Assembly: GCA_035530195.1 (NCBI GenBank)
Contig: DATKVG010000034.1
Location: 1 to 9,157 of the forward strand
Origin: JAPLKX01 sp035530195
Lineage (GTDB): Bacteria; Hydrogenedentota; Hydrogenedentia; Hydrogenedentales; SLHB01
Direction: 5' to 3'
DNA: 9,157 nt
This document shows, piece after piece, positions 1 through 5,867 of this stretch. Both the position numbers and the translations under genes were made by a program. Under the pieces are notes generated by a model. It ran no database searches. It saw only the letters and a program-made list of their open reading frames with translations, and was not told the DNA's origin. Numbering within the stretch: position 1 is the stretch's first letter; every line of letters begins with the position of its first letter.

Positions 1-46
1 TGCTTTTCAGGCAAATCAAGGTACATGACCGCCACCGTCTCAAGCA

Positions 47-64
47 GTCGCGCGGGAGCGCGAC
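47..64. other. Short GC hairpin in the left-edge non-coding stretch
   Basis: GTCGCGC (47-53) pairs perfectly with GCGCGAC (58-64) around a GGGA loop, which fits the GNRA tetraloop pattern. No T-run follows, so it is not a standard intrinsic terminator. It could lie at the 3' end of a gene to the left or simply reflect GC-rich sequence. Bases 1-133 hold no gene I can support. Short open frames run to the left edge on both strands, including one on the minus strand ending near base 26, but none is long enough to identify. Confidence 0.3.
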
Positions 65-113
65 CCCACCGCGCGCTTCACTGAAGGACGCTGACTTAAC
101 CAGCTTCCCCAAC

Positions 114-142
114 TTGTCGCGCATGCCCCGAATGTGCAAAAT
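114..142 (+). promoter_or_regulatory. Candidate sigma-70-type promoter for the TolB-like gene
   Basis: TTGTCG at 114-119 matches the -35 consensus at 4 of 6 positions. CAAAAT at 137-142 matches the -10 at 4 of 6, with 17 bp between. A start site 6-7 bases downstream would fall at about 148-149, only a few bases before the ATG at 152. That fits the absence of any Shine-Dalgarno there. Both boxes are imperfect and the call rests on spacing alone. Confidence 0.35.
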
Positions 143-151
143 ACTCCTGCT

Positions 152-1258
152 ATGAAGCGTTGCGCAGTTTTTCTCCTCAGCCTGCTGCTTGCCCCCTCCG
201 GGAAAGCCGATCAAATCGCGTTCGTGCGGGGCGTCGAGCAGCAAGACCAGCGCGTGTGCGTGCTGGATCTCGATTCGGGCGCCGTCACCGAGGCCGGGCC
301 CGGCGCAACCGATGGGCGGCCGGCCTGGTCGCCGGACGGGGCCATGCTGGCGTTCGACACCCGCACCAAGCAGGGCATGGGCATCTGTATCGTGCGGCCC
401 GACGGCTCGAACCTTCGGCGCATCGCCCACTCGAACGGGTGGAACCGCGACCCGCGCTGGTCGCCTGACGGCAAAATGCTGGCTTACACCTCGTGCGGCG
501 AGGACGGCTTTGACACCCGCATCACGGTATACGACCTCGCCTCCGGCATCGAGCAGACTTGGCCCAAGAACGGGGAGGCCCCCATGATGCGGCCCGTCTG
601 GATGCCCGGGATGCGGCTGCTATACGCGTTGCGGCCCGGCCAGGACGTCCAATGGGATGCCGGAAACGCCCAGGGGCTCGAATGGCTGCAAGACGGCGGC
701 GTCCTGCTGGCCATTGGCCTGCGCGAATCCGGCGACAAGCCGCTCCCCGACCTGTTCGTCGTCACGTCGGAGAATTGCGCGCCCCTGCCCGAGTGGGTGC
801 TCCCGTCACCGGGCAACTATACCGAGTGGGCGGCAGAACCCAGCCACGACGGGGCGAGCATCGCCTGGGAATCAACCGACGGCGGCGACAGGGAGATCTT
901 TGTCCTCAGCAAAAAAGGATCCTTTGACGTCTCCAACGACCGCGCCTCCGACTGGAACCCGGTCTGGTCGCCTGACGCCGAATGGGTGGCCTTTGAATCG
1001 TTCCGTAGCGGGCGGCGGGGCATATACCGGGCCTACGTTGGAACAGCGCGCGTCTCGCCGGTCGCCGTCAGCCCCGGAGCCGACAACTGGTCTCCGGCCT
1101 GGGCGCCCGACGGCCGCAGAATCGCTTTTGTGTCGGATAGAACCGGCAATCCCGAGTTGTTCATCTCCGAACCAAACGGCGAGAACGTCCAGCAGATTAC
1201 CGACAACGGGATTCTCAACTTCGCCCCCGCCTGGCGGCCCGCGGGAGCAGAAAAATGA
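152..1258 (+). CDS. Exported TolB-like beta-propeller protein (PD40/WD40-like repeats)
   Basis: This 368-residue protein starts with a signal peptide: K2-R3, a hydrophobic core at about 5-14, and likely cleavage after SGKA (residue 19). It would therefore act outside the cytoplasm. The rest is a run of PD40 beta-propeller repeats of the kind in the TolB C-terminal domain. WSPDG-type motifs are at 59-63 and 103-107, variants at 272-275 and 317-321, and weaker blades near 149 and 229-234. A last partial motif (APAWRP) at 358-363 suggests six blades. Such propellers bind peptides or proteins. No TolB N-terminal domain and no tol-pal genes are present, so it is not called tolB. An in-frame GTG lies at 134, but ATG 152 places the signal peptide at the N-terminus. 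No Shine-Dalgarno is visible. The stop overlaps the next start (ATGA), implying coupling with the phosphoesterase. Family call firm, ligand unknown. Confidence 0.85.
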   Translation: MKRCAVFLLSLLLAPSGKADQIAFVRGVEQQDQRVCVLDLDSGAVTEAGPGATDGRPAWSPDGAMLAFDTRTKQGMGICIVRPDGSNLRRIAHSNGWNRDPRWSPDGKMLAYTSCGEDGFDTRITVYDLASGIEQTWPKNGEAPMMRPVWMPGMRLLYALRPGQDVQWDAGNAQGLEWLQDGGVLLAIGLRESGDKPLPDLFVVTSENCAPLPEWVLPSPGNYTEWAAEPSHDGASIAWESTDGGDREIFVLSKKGSFDVSNDRASDWNPVWSPDAEWVAFESFRSGRRGIYRAYVGTARVSPVAVSPGADNWSPAWAPDGRRIAFVSDRTGNPELFISEPNGENVQQITDNGILNFAPAWRPAGAEK

Positions 1259-2346
1259 GCCGCAGAATCGGCCTGTTCGTCGCCGTCGCGTGTCTCGCCT
1301 GCGTTTCCGCCGCCAGCCGCCAGGCCGATGGCACGCTCGGCCTGATCCGCACGCCCAACAACGGGATTCCGGCGATGGTCGCGCCGGGCGGCCAATTCGA
1401 CGTGGTCGTCAAGCAGCGCGCCGAACTGCGGCTTGTCGCTGGACAGGACGGGCCGCCGCTCGAGATCCAGTGGGCCGACCTGCCGGGCGGGCTGGCCAGG
1501 GCCCGGTGCTCCGTGCCTTCTGACGCCGCGCCGGGAACATACGCTGTCGTAGCGACAGCCGCCGATTCGGCGGACCGCAACGACCGCGCCGTGTACGTCC
1601 GCAACGAGTTCCCCGATTATTACGTCGTGGCCCACTTGACGGACACGCACGTGGGCTCAGACCGCCATCCGCGCCCCGCCGCCGACATCTTTCGCGATGC
1701 GATAACCGCCGCAAACCAATCCGAGGCCGCGTTCGTGGTGATCTCGGGCGATCTGACTGAAAGCGGCCAGATGGATCAATTCCACGAGTTCATGGCCGTC
1801 ATGGACGAGTGCAAATTGCCGACGCTCGTTTGCCCCGGCAACCATGACCGCGACGGCTTGACTTATGAGCAGGTTTTCGGGCCGCTAACTTACGGATTCC
1901 TGTTTGGCAAGGACGGTTACCTCGTGTTCGACACCAAGGATTACGTTACGGCCGACGACCTCGGCGCGCAAAACGCCGATCTCGAAGTGCTCCGCCAGGA
2001 AATAAAACCTTGCCGGTGGGCCATCGGCGTCACCCACCGGTATGAGCCGACACAAAGCTTGCGCTCCCAGTTGATCCTGTTCGTGGACAACCCGCTCGAC
2101 CACCTCATGTTCGGCCACCGGCACCGCGCCCGCGAAAACGACCCGACGCTCGTGCCGTGGAAAACCACACCGATGACCATGACGCCCGCTACCGTGGATG
2201 GGTTCATGCGCCTGTACGACATCTCCGACAAAGAAGTGCGGCCCCGCGAGCCGCAGCGCGTCGCCGACGTCGCTCCGCCGGGACCTGAGCCGGCCGCCGC
2301 GCCCGCGCCTGACGCGGAACCGGAAAAGGCGGTGGCGGCCAAATAA
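1255..2346 (+). CDS. Exported calcineurin-like metallophosphoesterase
   Basis: A 363-residue protein with a probable signal peptide (residues 1 to about 20: RR, then a hydrophobic stretch ending in SAAS). A beta-rich region follows (about 28-120), then a calcineurin-type phosphoesterase domain with the full metal-ligand set: D130 and H132 (DTH), D166 (SGDL), N196-H197-D198 (GNHD), H261, and H288-x-H290 (GHRH). This family uses two metal ions to hydrolyse phosphomono- or diesters. With all ligands present the enzyme is probably active in the periplasm or at the surface. The last 30 residues or so are Pro/Ala/Glu-rich and probably disordered. The start ATG overlaps the upstream stop by 4 bases, so its translation is probably coupled to the propeller gene and the two products may act together. 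Substrate cannot be read from the sequence. Confidence 0.88.
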   Translation: MSRRIGLFVAVACLACVSAASRQADGTLGLIRTPNNGIPAMVAPGGQFDVVVKQRAELRLVAGQDGPPLEIQWADLPGGLARARCSVPSDAAPGTYAVVATAADSADRNDRAVYVRNEFPDYYVVAHLTDTHVGSDRHPRPAADIFRDAITAANQSEAAFVVISGDLTESGQMDQFHEFMAVMDECKLPTLVCPGNHDRDGLTYEQVFGPLTYGFLFGKDGYLVFDTKDYVTADDLGAQNADLEVLRQEIKPCRWAIGVTHRYEPTQSLRSQLILFVDNPLDHLMFGHRHRARENDPTLVPWKTTPMTMTPATVDGFMRLYDISDKEVRPREPQRVADVAPPGPEPAAAPAPDAEPEKAVAAK

Positions 2347-2355
2347 GGAACGGCC

Positions 2356-2880
2356 ATGGGCAAGATCGAGCCGCACTACGCGCAAGTATCGAGGCAAGGC
2401 CTGCCCCAAATCAAGCGAAACCCGCTGCACGCCGTGATCGACAATTTCCGCAGCGCCTACAACGTCGGGTCGGTATTCCGCACCGCCGATGCCGGCGCAA
2501 TCGAGCGGATCCACCTGTGCGGCATGTCGGCCCATCCGCCCCACAGGAAAATCGAAAAGACCTCGCTGGGTGCGTTCGAGTACGTCCCGTGGACCTACTA
2601 TGAGAGGACCGCTGACGCACTCGAGTGGTTGCGCGCGCAAAATATACCTGTGGTTGCCATTGAAGTCGTGGAAGGCGCAATCGCCTACACCCGGTTCGAC
2701 TGGCCTAAACCGGTCGCCATCGTTTTTGGAAACGAAGTGACCGGCATCAACGAGAAAACCCTCGCCCGGTGTGATGCCACCGTCTGCATCCCGATGTGCG
2801 GATTCAAGAACAGCATCAATGTGGCGACGGCCTACGGCATCGTCCAGTACGAAATCCTGCGCCATTGGGGCGCAATCTGA
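2356..2880 (+). CDS. SpoU/TrmH-family (SPOUT) RNA 2'-O-ribose methyltransferase
   Basis: A 174-residue protein carrying the three SpoU motifs in order. Motif 1 is at 30-46 (N30, R32, N36, R42 within NVGSVFRTADA). Motif 2 is at 120-131 (AIVFGNEVTGI). Motif 3 is at 144-167 (CIPMCG...SINVATA...YE). Family members form a trefoil-knot dimer and transfer a methyl group from S-adenosylmethionine to a ribose 2'-OH of tRNA or rRNA. The length fits the minimal catalytic domain with no extra RNA-binding domain. KTSLGAFEYVPW at 68-79 is a TrmH-like stretch. An AAGGA (2345-2349) overlaps the stop of the phosphoesterase gene and sits 6 bases before the ATG, so the two are probably co-transcribed. The target nucleotide (tRNA position 18, tRNA position 34 or rRNA) cannot be decided here, so I give no symbol. 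Confidence 0.9.
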   Translation: MGKIEPHYAQVSRQGLPQIKRNPLHAVIDNFRSAYNVGSVFRTADAGAIERIHLCGMSAHPPHRKIEKTSLGAFEYVPWTYYERTADALEWLRAQNIPVVAIEVVEGAIAYTRFDWPKPVAIVFGNEVTGINEKTLARCDATVCIPMCGFKNSINVATAYGIVQYEILRHWGAI

Positions 2881-2883
2881 TCA

Positions 2884-2906
2884 CGATCGGTCCGATCGGT
2901 CCGATC
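2884..2906 (+). repeat. 9-bp tandem repeat CGATCGGTC, nearly palindromic
   Basis: CGATCGGTC occurs at 2884-2892 and 2893-2901, followed by a partial CGATC at 2902-2906. The block 2885-2906 equals its own reverse complement except at the two central T positions of its GATCGGTCCGATC units. It starts three bases after the methyltransferase stop and ends before the Shine-Dalgarno of the peptidase gene. It could form a short hairpin, serve as a protein site, or belong to a dispersed intergenic repeat family. Confidence 0.75.
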
Positions 2907-2923
2907 AAGTCGGGGGAGAGCCT

Positions 2924-3445
2924 ATGAAACGCAAGTCCGCCACGCTCCTGATGACCGTGTTGCTTCTCGTTTGCACAAGCTGTGCCACGGGGCGAGGCGA
3001 CCGCCGCCGCCAAACACCGGCACCCGTCCCGTCGATATGGCCCGTGCAGGATGAGGCCGGGGCCATCTCCTCGAAATTCGGCCTGAGAGGCCAAGGCGCG
3101 GACATGAGACACCACAACGGCGTCGATATCGCCGCGAAAAAAGGCGCGCCGGTGCTCGCAGCCGCCGACGGCTACGTCTCCTTCAGCGGCCGCGCCGGCT
3201 CGTACGGAAGGACCATCAAGCTCTCCCACGGCGACGGCATCGAAACCTGCTACGCCCACCTCCGAAAATGCATCGTCAAGAAGGGCAAATCCGTCAGGCA
3301 GGGCGAGCGCATCGGCAAAGTCGGCCGCAGCGGCAAAGCAGACGGCTACCATCTCCACTACGAAGTCCGCATCTACGGCGCCCCCACCGATCCCGCCCCG
3401 TTCCTGCCCGCACAACCGCCAAAAGAACAGACGGTGGAGAAGTAG
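2924..3445 (+). CDS. Small M23-family peptidase, probable lipoprotein
   Basis: A 173-residue protein that is little more than one M23 (LytM/lysostaphin-type) domain. This family cleaves peptide cross-bridges in peptidoglycan or, in inactive forms, activates amidases. The zinc and catalytic residues are all visible: H64 and D68 (HNGVD), H112 (YAHL), and H143-x-H145 (YHLHYE, after GRSGKADG). It is therefore probably an active enzyme. The N-terminus has K2-R3-K4 and a hydrophobic core (8-16) ending in VCTSC. C20 is the likely lipidated cysteine, although Cys at -3 is an unusual lipobox residue. No LysM, SH3 or coiled-coil part is present. ATG 2924 is chosen because GGAG (2915-2918) lies 5 bases upstream. 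An in-frame opening extends left into the methyltransferase gene, but using it would bury the signal sequence. It probably belongs to the upstream operon. Confidence 0.88.
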   Translation: MKRKSATLLMTVLLLVCTSCATGRGDRRRQTPAPVPSIWPVQDEAGAISSKFGLRGQGADMRHHNGVDIAAKKGAPVLAAADGYVSFSGRAGSYGRTIKLSHGDGIETCYAHLRKCIVKKGKSVRQGERIGKVGRSGKADGYHLHYEVRIYGAPTDPAPFLPAQPPKEQTVEK

Positions 3446-3505
3446 GCAAAGGCTTGGCAGGCTTTCATCGTTAAAAGCCCAAACCCGATTCAGTTCCGAC
3501 TTCGA

Positions 3506-3541
3506 GTCCGTGTCTGTCCGTGCTTGTCCGTGCCATCCGTG
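3506..3541 (+). repeat. GTCCGTG tandem repeat, about 10-bp period
   Basis: GTCCGTG begins at 3506, 3516 and 3526, and ATCCGTG follows at 3535. This gives four units at spacings of 10, 10 and 9 bases. The block lies in the 170-base gap between the M23 gene and purE, outside any supported gene. It has no inverted symmetry. From memory, similar TCCGTG-rich blocks occur between genes in some Planctomycetota-like genomes; I cannot confirm that here. Confidence 0.7.
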
Positions 3542-3563
3542 TACATGATTTTCTCCCTGCGCA

Positions 3564-3572
3564 TGTGATAAG
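3564..3572 (+). promoter_or_regulatory. Weak candidate extended -10 promoter element for purE
   Basis: TGTGATAAG gives a TGN extension followed by GATAAG (4 of 6 to the -10 consensus), with no convincing -35. A start near 3579 would leave a leader of about 37 bases that includes the AAGGA at 3601-3605. I see no purine-type riboswitch fold in so short a leader. Confidence 0.25.
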
Positions 3573-3615
3573 TTGCTGGCCGCAGCGAAAAACCACGCAT
3601 AAGGATCCATCAACC

Positions 3616-4107
3616 ATGGCTCAAGTCAATCAACCTCTCGTGGCCGTCATCATGGGGAGTAAGTCCGACTGGGACGTGATGAAATTGGCGTCGGACACGC
3701 TGGCGGAACTGGGCGTGGCGCACGAGTGCAAGGTGCTGTCTGCCCACCGGACGCCCGCCGCACTCACCGAGTACATCGCTGATGTCGAATCACGCGGGTG
3801 CGAGGTGTTCATAGCGGCCGCGGGCAGCGCGGCGCATTTGGCGGGCGTGATCGCGGCGCAGACGTTGCGGCCCGTGCTGGGCGTACCGATGTCGAGCGCG
3901 CTCCAGGGGCTGGACTCGCTGCTGTCGATGGTGCAGATGCCCGCGGGAATTCCCGTCGGGACATTGGCCATTGGCAAGGCGGGCGCCGTGAACGCCGCAC
4001 TGCTCGCCGTCTCTATCCTGGCAACGCTCAGGCCGGCCCTCCGCGAAAAAATACAGGATTACCGCGACGCCCGCGCAAAGAACGTCCTCGAAGAAAAACT
4101 GCCGTAA
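3616..4107 (+). CDS. purE: N5-carboxyaminoimidazole ribonucleotide mutase, class I PurE
   Basis: A 163-residue protein of normal PurE length. It converts N5-CAIR to CAIR in de novo purine synthesis, in the cytoplasm. Hallmarks are GSKSDWDVM (14-22), SAHRTP (42-47, with H44 equivalent to the E. coli catalytic His45), the AAHLAG loop (72-77), PVLGVP (86-91), and a near-invariant run at 106-130 including VQMPAGIPVGTLAIGKAGA. HRTP and the AAHL loop mark class I, the bacterial mutase, rather than the class II carboxylase. Class I normally works with PurK, which is not next to it here. Start: ATG 3616, 10 bases after AAGGA (3601-3605). The frame is open further upstream, but that extension runs through the GTCCGTG repeat and adds no conserved sequence. 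It appears to be transcribed alone, with the hairpin at 4135-4160 behind it. Confidence 0.95.
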   Translation: MAQVNQPLVAVIMGSKSDWDVMKLASDTLAELGVAHECKVLSAHRTPAALTEYIADVESRGCEVFIAAAGSAAHLAGVIAAQTLRPVLGVPMSSALQGLDSLLSMVQMPAGIPVGTLAIGKAGAVNAALLAVSILATLRPALREKIQDYRDARAKNVLEEKLP

Positions 4108-4134
4108 ACCGGCTAACCTTCCTGTGTGCGCTCG

Positions 4135-4160
4135 TGGAAGCGGCGTCCCCGCCGCTTCCA
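4135..4160. terminator. Perfect 11-bp hairpin between convergent genes
   Basis: TGGAAGCGGCG (4135-4145) pairs with CGCCGCTTCCA (4150-4160) around a 4-base loop. It lies between the stop of purE and the stop of the minus-strand MBL gene, so position suggests a two-way terminator. Neither strand has a clean T-run after the stem; the plus strand shows only scattered Ts at 4161-4172. It may therefore be a mobile or dispersed palindrome, or a 3'-end stabiliser. Confidence 0.6.
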
Positions 4161-4170
4161 TGGCTTAACT

Positions 4171-5106
4171 TTAGCCGGCCTGCCGCCGTTTTTCGGCAAG
4201 CAGCGCGATACCCTGCGCGTTGATATTCGCGTGGGGGTCAATATAAACGTGATCCTGCTCGTTCAGCACAGCCCCGCAATAGGCCACATGCGTATCAATG
4301 GCCGCGCGAACCCGCTCCTCGCAAAACGCCTCCAGCTCCTCCCCTGACAAGCCCGACTCGACCGCCCCGTGCAGAATCGCCTCCAGCCGGTCCAGCGCTT
4401 CCAGCAGGACCTCCGCCCCACCGGCCACGTCCTCCAGTTCGCCAAAATGCGTCAGGTACAGGTGCGATGGCTTCAGGGCCAGGACCCGCCGCACGCTCGC
4501 CCGCGCCTCGTCTGGGTCGAAATCCGTGGGCGCCGCCGAACATAGCAGGAACGGCTTCTCGCTCGGCCGCGACTTCCGGTACTCGACCCCGAACGTGTCG
4601 CCGGTGTAGACGGCGTTCTCGGCGGAATCGTGGATGCAGAAATGGTGATTGGCATGCCCACGGGTGTGCAGGAACGTCAGCGTGTGCCCGCCCAACTCGG
4701 CCGCCGAATTGTCTTCCATCGGCCTGACGCGCTCCGGCGGAATCGGCCTAATCCCGCCATAGAGCCGTTCAAATTCTTCCTCGCCGTACACGCGCACCGC
4801 GCTCGCCACCAGCCGCGACGGGTCGACCAGGTGCCGCACCGCACGCGGGTGCGCCAGCACCATCGCATTCGGGCAACGCTCAACCAGCGCCGACGTCCCG
4901 CCCGCGTGGTCGAAGTGCAGGTGGGTGATGATGATCCACCGCACTGTTTCCGCCCGTATTCCGGCCTCCTCCATACCCTCGAGCAGGTAAGGCAGCGCTT
5001 TGGCCGTATTGTTTTCAATAAAGGCCGCCTCGCCTCTGTCCGTCAGCAGGTAAGAGGCCGCATGTTCCGGCCCCTGGTAATGGCAATCAATTATTTTCGG
5101 TTTCAT
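4171..5106 (-). CDS. MBL-fold (metallo-beta-lactamase superfamily) metallohydrolase
   Basis: A 311-residue protein with the superfamily metal-binding set: H62-x-H64-x-D66-H67 (THLHFDHAG), H151 (TRGHANHH), D170 (YTGD) and H220 (LYLTHFGE). These bind two metal ions for hydrolysis of thioesters, phosphoesters, lactones or similar bonds. The region after H220 (about 225-311) is a helical C-terminal extension with HVAYCGAVLNEQDHV near 273-287. Without a known relative I cannot name the substrate. It has no signal peptide, so it is cytoplasmic. ATG 5106 (MKPKIIDCHY) is preferred. ATG 5115 would add three residues but would overlap the -10-like box at 5114-5119. Further in-frame extension reaches into the divergent lepB region and the tandem repeat, and looks non-coding. 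No Shine-Dalgarno is visible. The gene stands alone, convergent with purE. Confidence 0.88.
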   Translation of the reverse strand: MKPKIIDCHYQGPEHAASYLLTDRGEAAFIENNTAKALPYLLEGMEEAGIRAETVRWIIITHLHFDHAGGTSALVERCPNAMVLAHPRAVRHLVDPSRLVASAVRVYGEEEFERLYGGIRPIPPERVRPMEDNSAAELGGHTLTFLHTRGHANHHFCIHDSAENAVYTGDTFGVEYRKSRPSEKPFLLCSAAPTDFDPDEARASVRRVLALKPSHLYLTHFGELEDVAGGAEVLLEALDRLEAILHGAVESGLSGEELEAFCEERVRAAIDTHVAYCGAVLNEQDHVYIDPHANINAQGIALLAEKRRQAG

Positions 5107-5113
5107 GCCGGGC

Positions 5114-5143
5114 ATAATACCGGCTCGATTGCCGATACGGCAA
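5114..5143 (-). promoter_or_regulatory. Candidate promoter for the MBL gene, placed for a leaderless transcript
   Basis: Read on the minus strand, TTGCCG (5143-5138) matches the -35 at 4 of 6 and TATTAT (5119-5114) matches the -10 at 5 of 6, separated by 18 bp. A start 7 bases beyond the -10 falls at 5107, next to ATG 5106. This agrees with the missing Shine-Dalgarno and supports that start codon. Confidence 0.45.
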
Positions 5144-5179
5144 CCGCTGCCCAGCGACCGCTGCCCAGCGACCGCTGCC
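5143..5179. repeat. 14-bp tandem repeat of CGCTG/CAGCG dyads (possible operator)
   Basis: ACCGCTGCCCAGCG occurs at 5143-5156 and 5157-5170, with a partial copy at 5171-5179. Each unit contains the inverted repeat CGCTG-CC-CAGCG. The junctions form the reverse pair CAGCG-AC-CGCTG. The result is five 5-bp half-sites, beginning at 5145, 5152, 5159, 5166 and 5173, in alternating orientation every 7 bp. The block lies between the candidate -35 boxes of the divergent MBL and lepB genes, where an operator for both would be expected. Replication slippage alone could also give the pattern. Confidence 0.75.
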
Positions 5180-5192
5180 TTCGCTTCGTTTC

Positions 5193-5222
5193 TTGTGTTT
5201 TTGCTCGACCCTGTGGCAAGAT
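5193..5222 (+). promoter_or_regulatory. Weak candidate extended -10 promoter for lepB
   Basis: TTGTGT (5193-5198; TTG matches) is followed after 18 bp by CAAGAT (5217-5222; 3 of 6), which has a TGG extension at 5214-5216. A start about 7 bases on would coincide with the lepB ATG at 5229, where no Shine-Dalgarno is seen. The boxes are poor, and the call leans on position. Confidence 0.3.
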
Positions 5223-5228
5223 ACGTGC

Positions 5229-5867
5229 ATGCAAGAGGAGCAACAAGCTGCACTGCCCCCCAAGCAGGAAGTCAAACGCGAAATCATCGAGTTTGTCAAG
5301 ATGATCGCGTGGTTCCTCGTCATGTTCTTTATCGTAAAGACTTACGTGGTGGAAGGTTACGAGGTGCAGGGGCCTTCCATGGTCCCCACCCTCAACGACC
5401 ACGAGCGCATTTTCGTCCTCAAGCTGCCCCATATGCTCAGCCAGTTCCGCACGTTCAACGGCATCAACGCATTGGACGCCGGCGACATCGTGGTGTTCTA
5501 CAGCCCGGTCGAGCCCAGCAAGCGCTACGTCAAACGCGTAATTGCCGCGGGGCCGAACAGCCGCCCCGGCACCGTCAGTGCCGACGACCTGAATTCGCCC
5601 GCGGAAACCACCACGGTCCGTTTTGACGAAGGCGCCGTGTTTGTGAACAACAGGCGCATTGAGGAACCCTATCTCCAGCCTGAACAAAAAGTTAGCGCTG
5701 ACGCGACGGGGAATGTCCGGTTGGGTCCCCGAACCTATTATGTTCTTGGAGACAACCGTAGCGTCAGCAGAGACAGCCGCAGTTTCGGCCCCATTGACGA
5801 CAAGCACGTCGTCGGGAAAGCCCTGCTGTGCTTCTGGCCGCCAAGCAAGATTCGCCTCATAGAATGA
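5229..5867 (+). CDS. lepB: Type I signal peptidase (leader peptidase)
   Basis: A 212-residue membrane serine protease that removes signal peptides from exported proteins. One membrane segment (about 22-39) follows a short charged cytoplasmic N-terminus. The catalytic domain then lies outside the membrane. Box B holds the nucleophile S50 (GPSMVPTL, 48-55). Box D holds the general-base lysine K102 (RYVKRVIA, 99-106). Box E is GDNRSVSRDSR at 174-184. The single segment and compact size resemble Gram-positive or minimal LepB rather than the two-segment E. coli form. After K102 the usual GLPGD-like turn reads AAGPNS, an odd variation. ATG 5229 is used because the longer frame from 5193 has no support and runs through the candidate promoter. 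No Shine-Dalgarno is seen. The stop overlaps the lpxH start (ATGA), so the two are probably coupled. It probably serves the exported proteins encoded nearby. Confidence 0.92.
   Translation: MQEEQQAALPPKQEVKREIIEFVKMIAWFLVMFFIVKTYVVEGYEVQGPSMVPTLNDHERIFVLKLPHMLSQFRTFNGINALDAGDIVVFYSPVEPSKRYVKRVIAAGPNSRPGTVSADDLNSPAETTTVRFDEGAVFVNNRRIEEPYLQPEQKVSADATGNVRLGPRTYYVLGDNRSVSRDSRSFGPIDDKHVVGKALLCFWPPSKIRLIE

Noticed and set aside
1..26. Possible start of a minus-strand gene (MYLDLPEK) running off the left edge
   Set aside because: Only eight codons are visible, with no clear Shine-Dalgarno and competing open frames on the other strand, so it cannot be told from chance.
152..1258. Calling the propeller protein TolB of the Tol-Pal system
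   Set aside because: It lacks the TolB N-terminal domain, and no tolA, tolQ, tolR or pal gene is nearby; PD40 propellers occur in many other exported proteins.
1885..2865. Open frame of 326 codons on the minus strand
   Set aside because: It lies opposite two recognised genes, crosses their boundary, and its product (Arg/Gly/Val/His-rich) shows no family motif.
2884..3541. CRISPR array, from short repeats in two intergenic gaps
   Set aside because: Repeat units are 7-9 bases and directly adjoining or with 2-3-base linkers. CRISPR needs repeats of about 23-47 bases with similar-sized unique spacers, and no cas gene is present.
3542..3615. Purine riboswitch upstream of purE
   Set aside because: The leader from the best promoter guess is under 40 bases and I could not form the three-way junction or find the conserved core bases.
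4630..5304. Open frame of 224 codons on the plus strand, opposite the MBL gene
   Set aside because: The minus-strand gene has all its metal-binding motifs; this frame is Arg/Pro-rich and also runs through the divergent promoter region and the tandem repeat.
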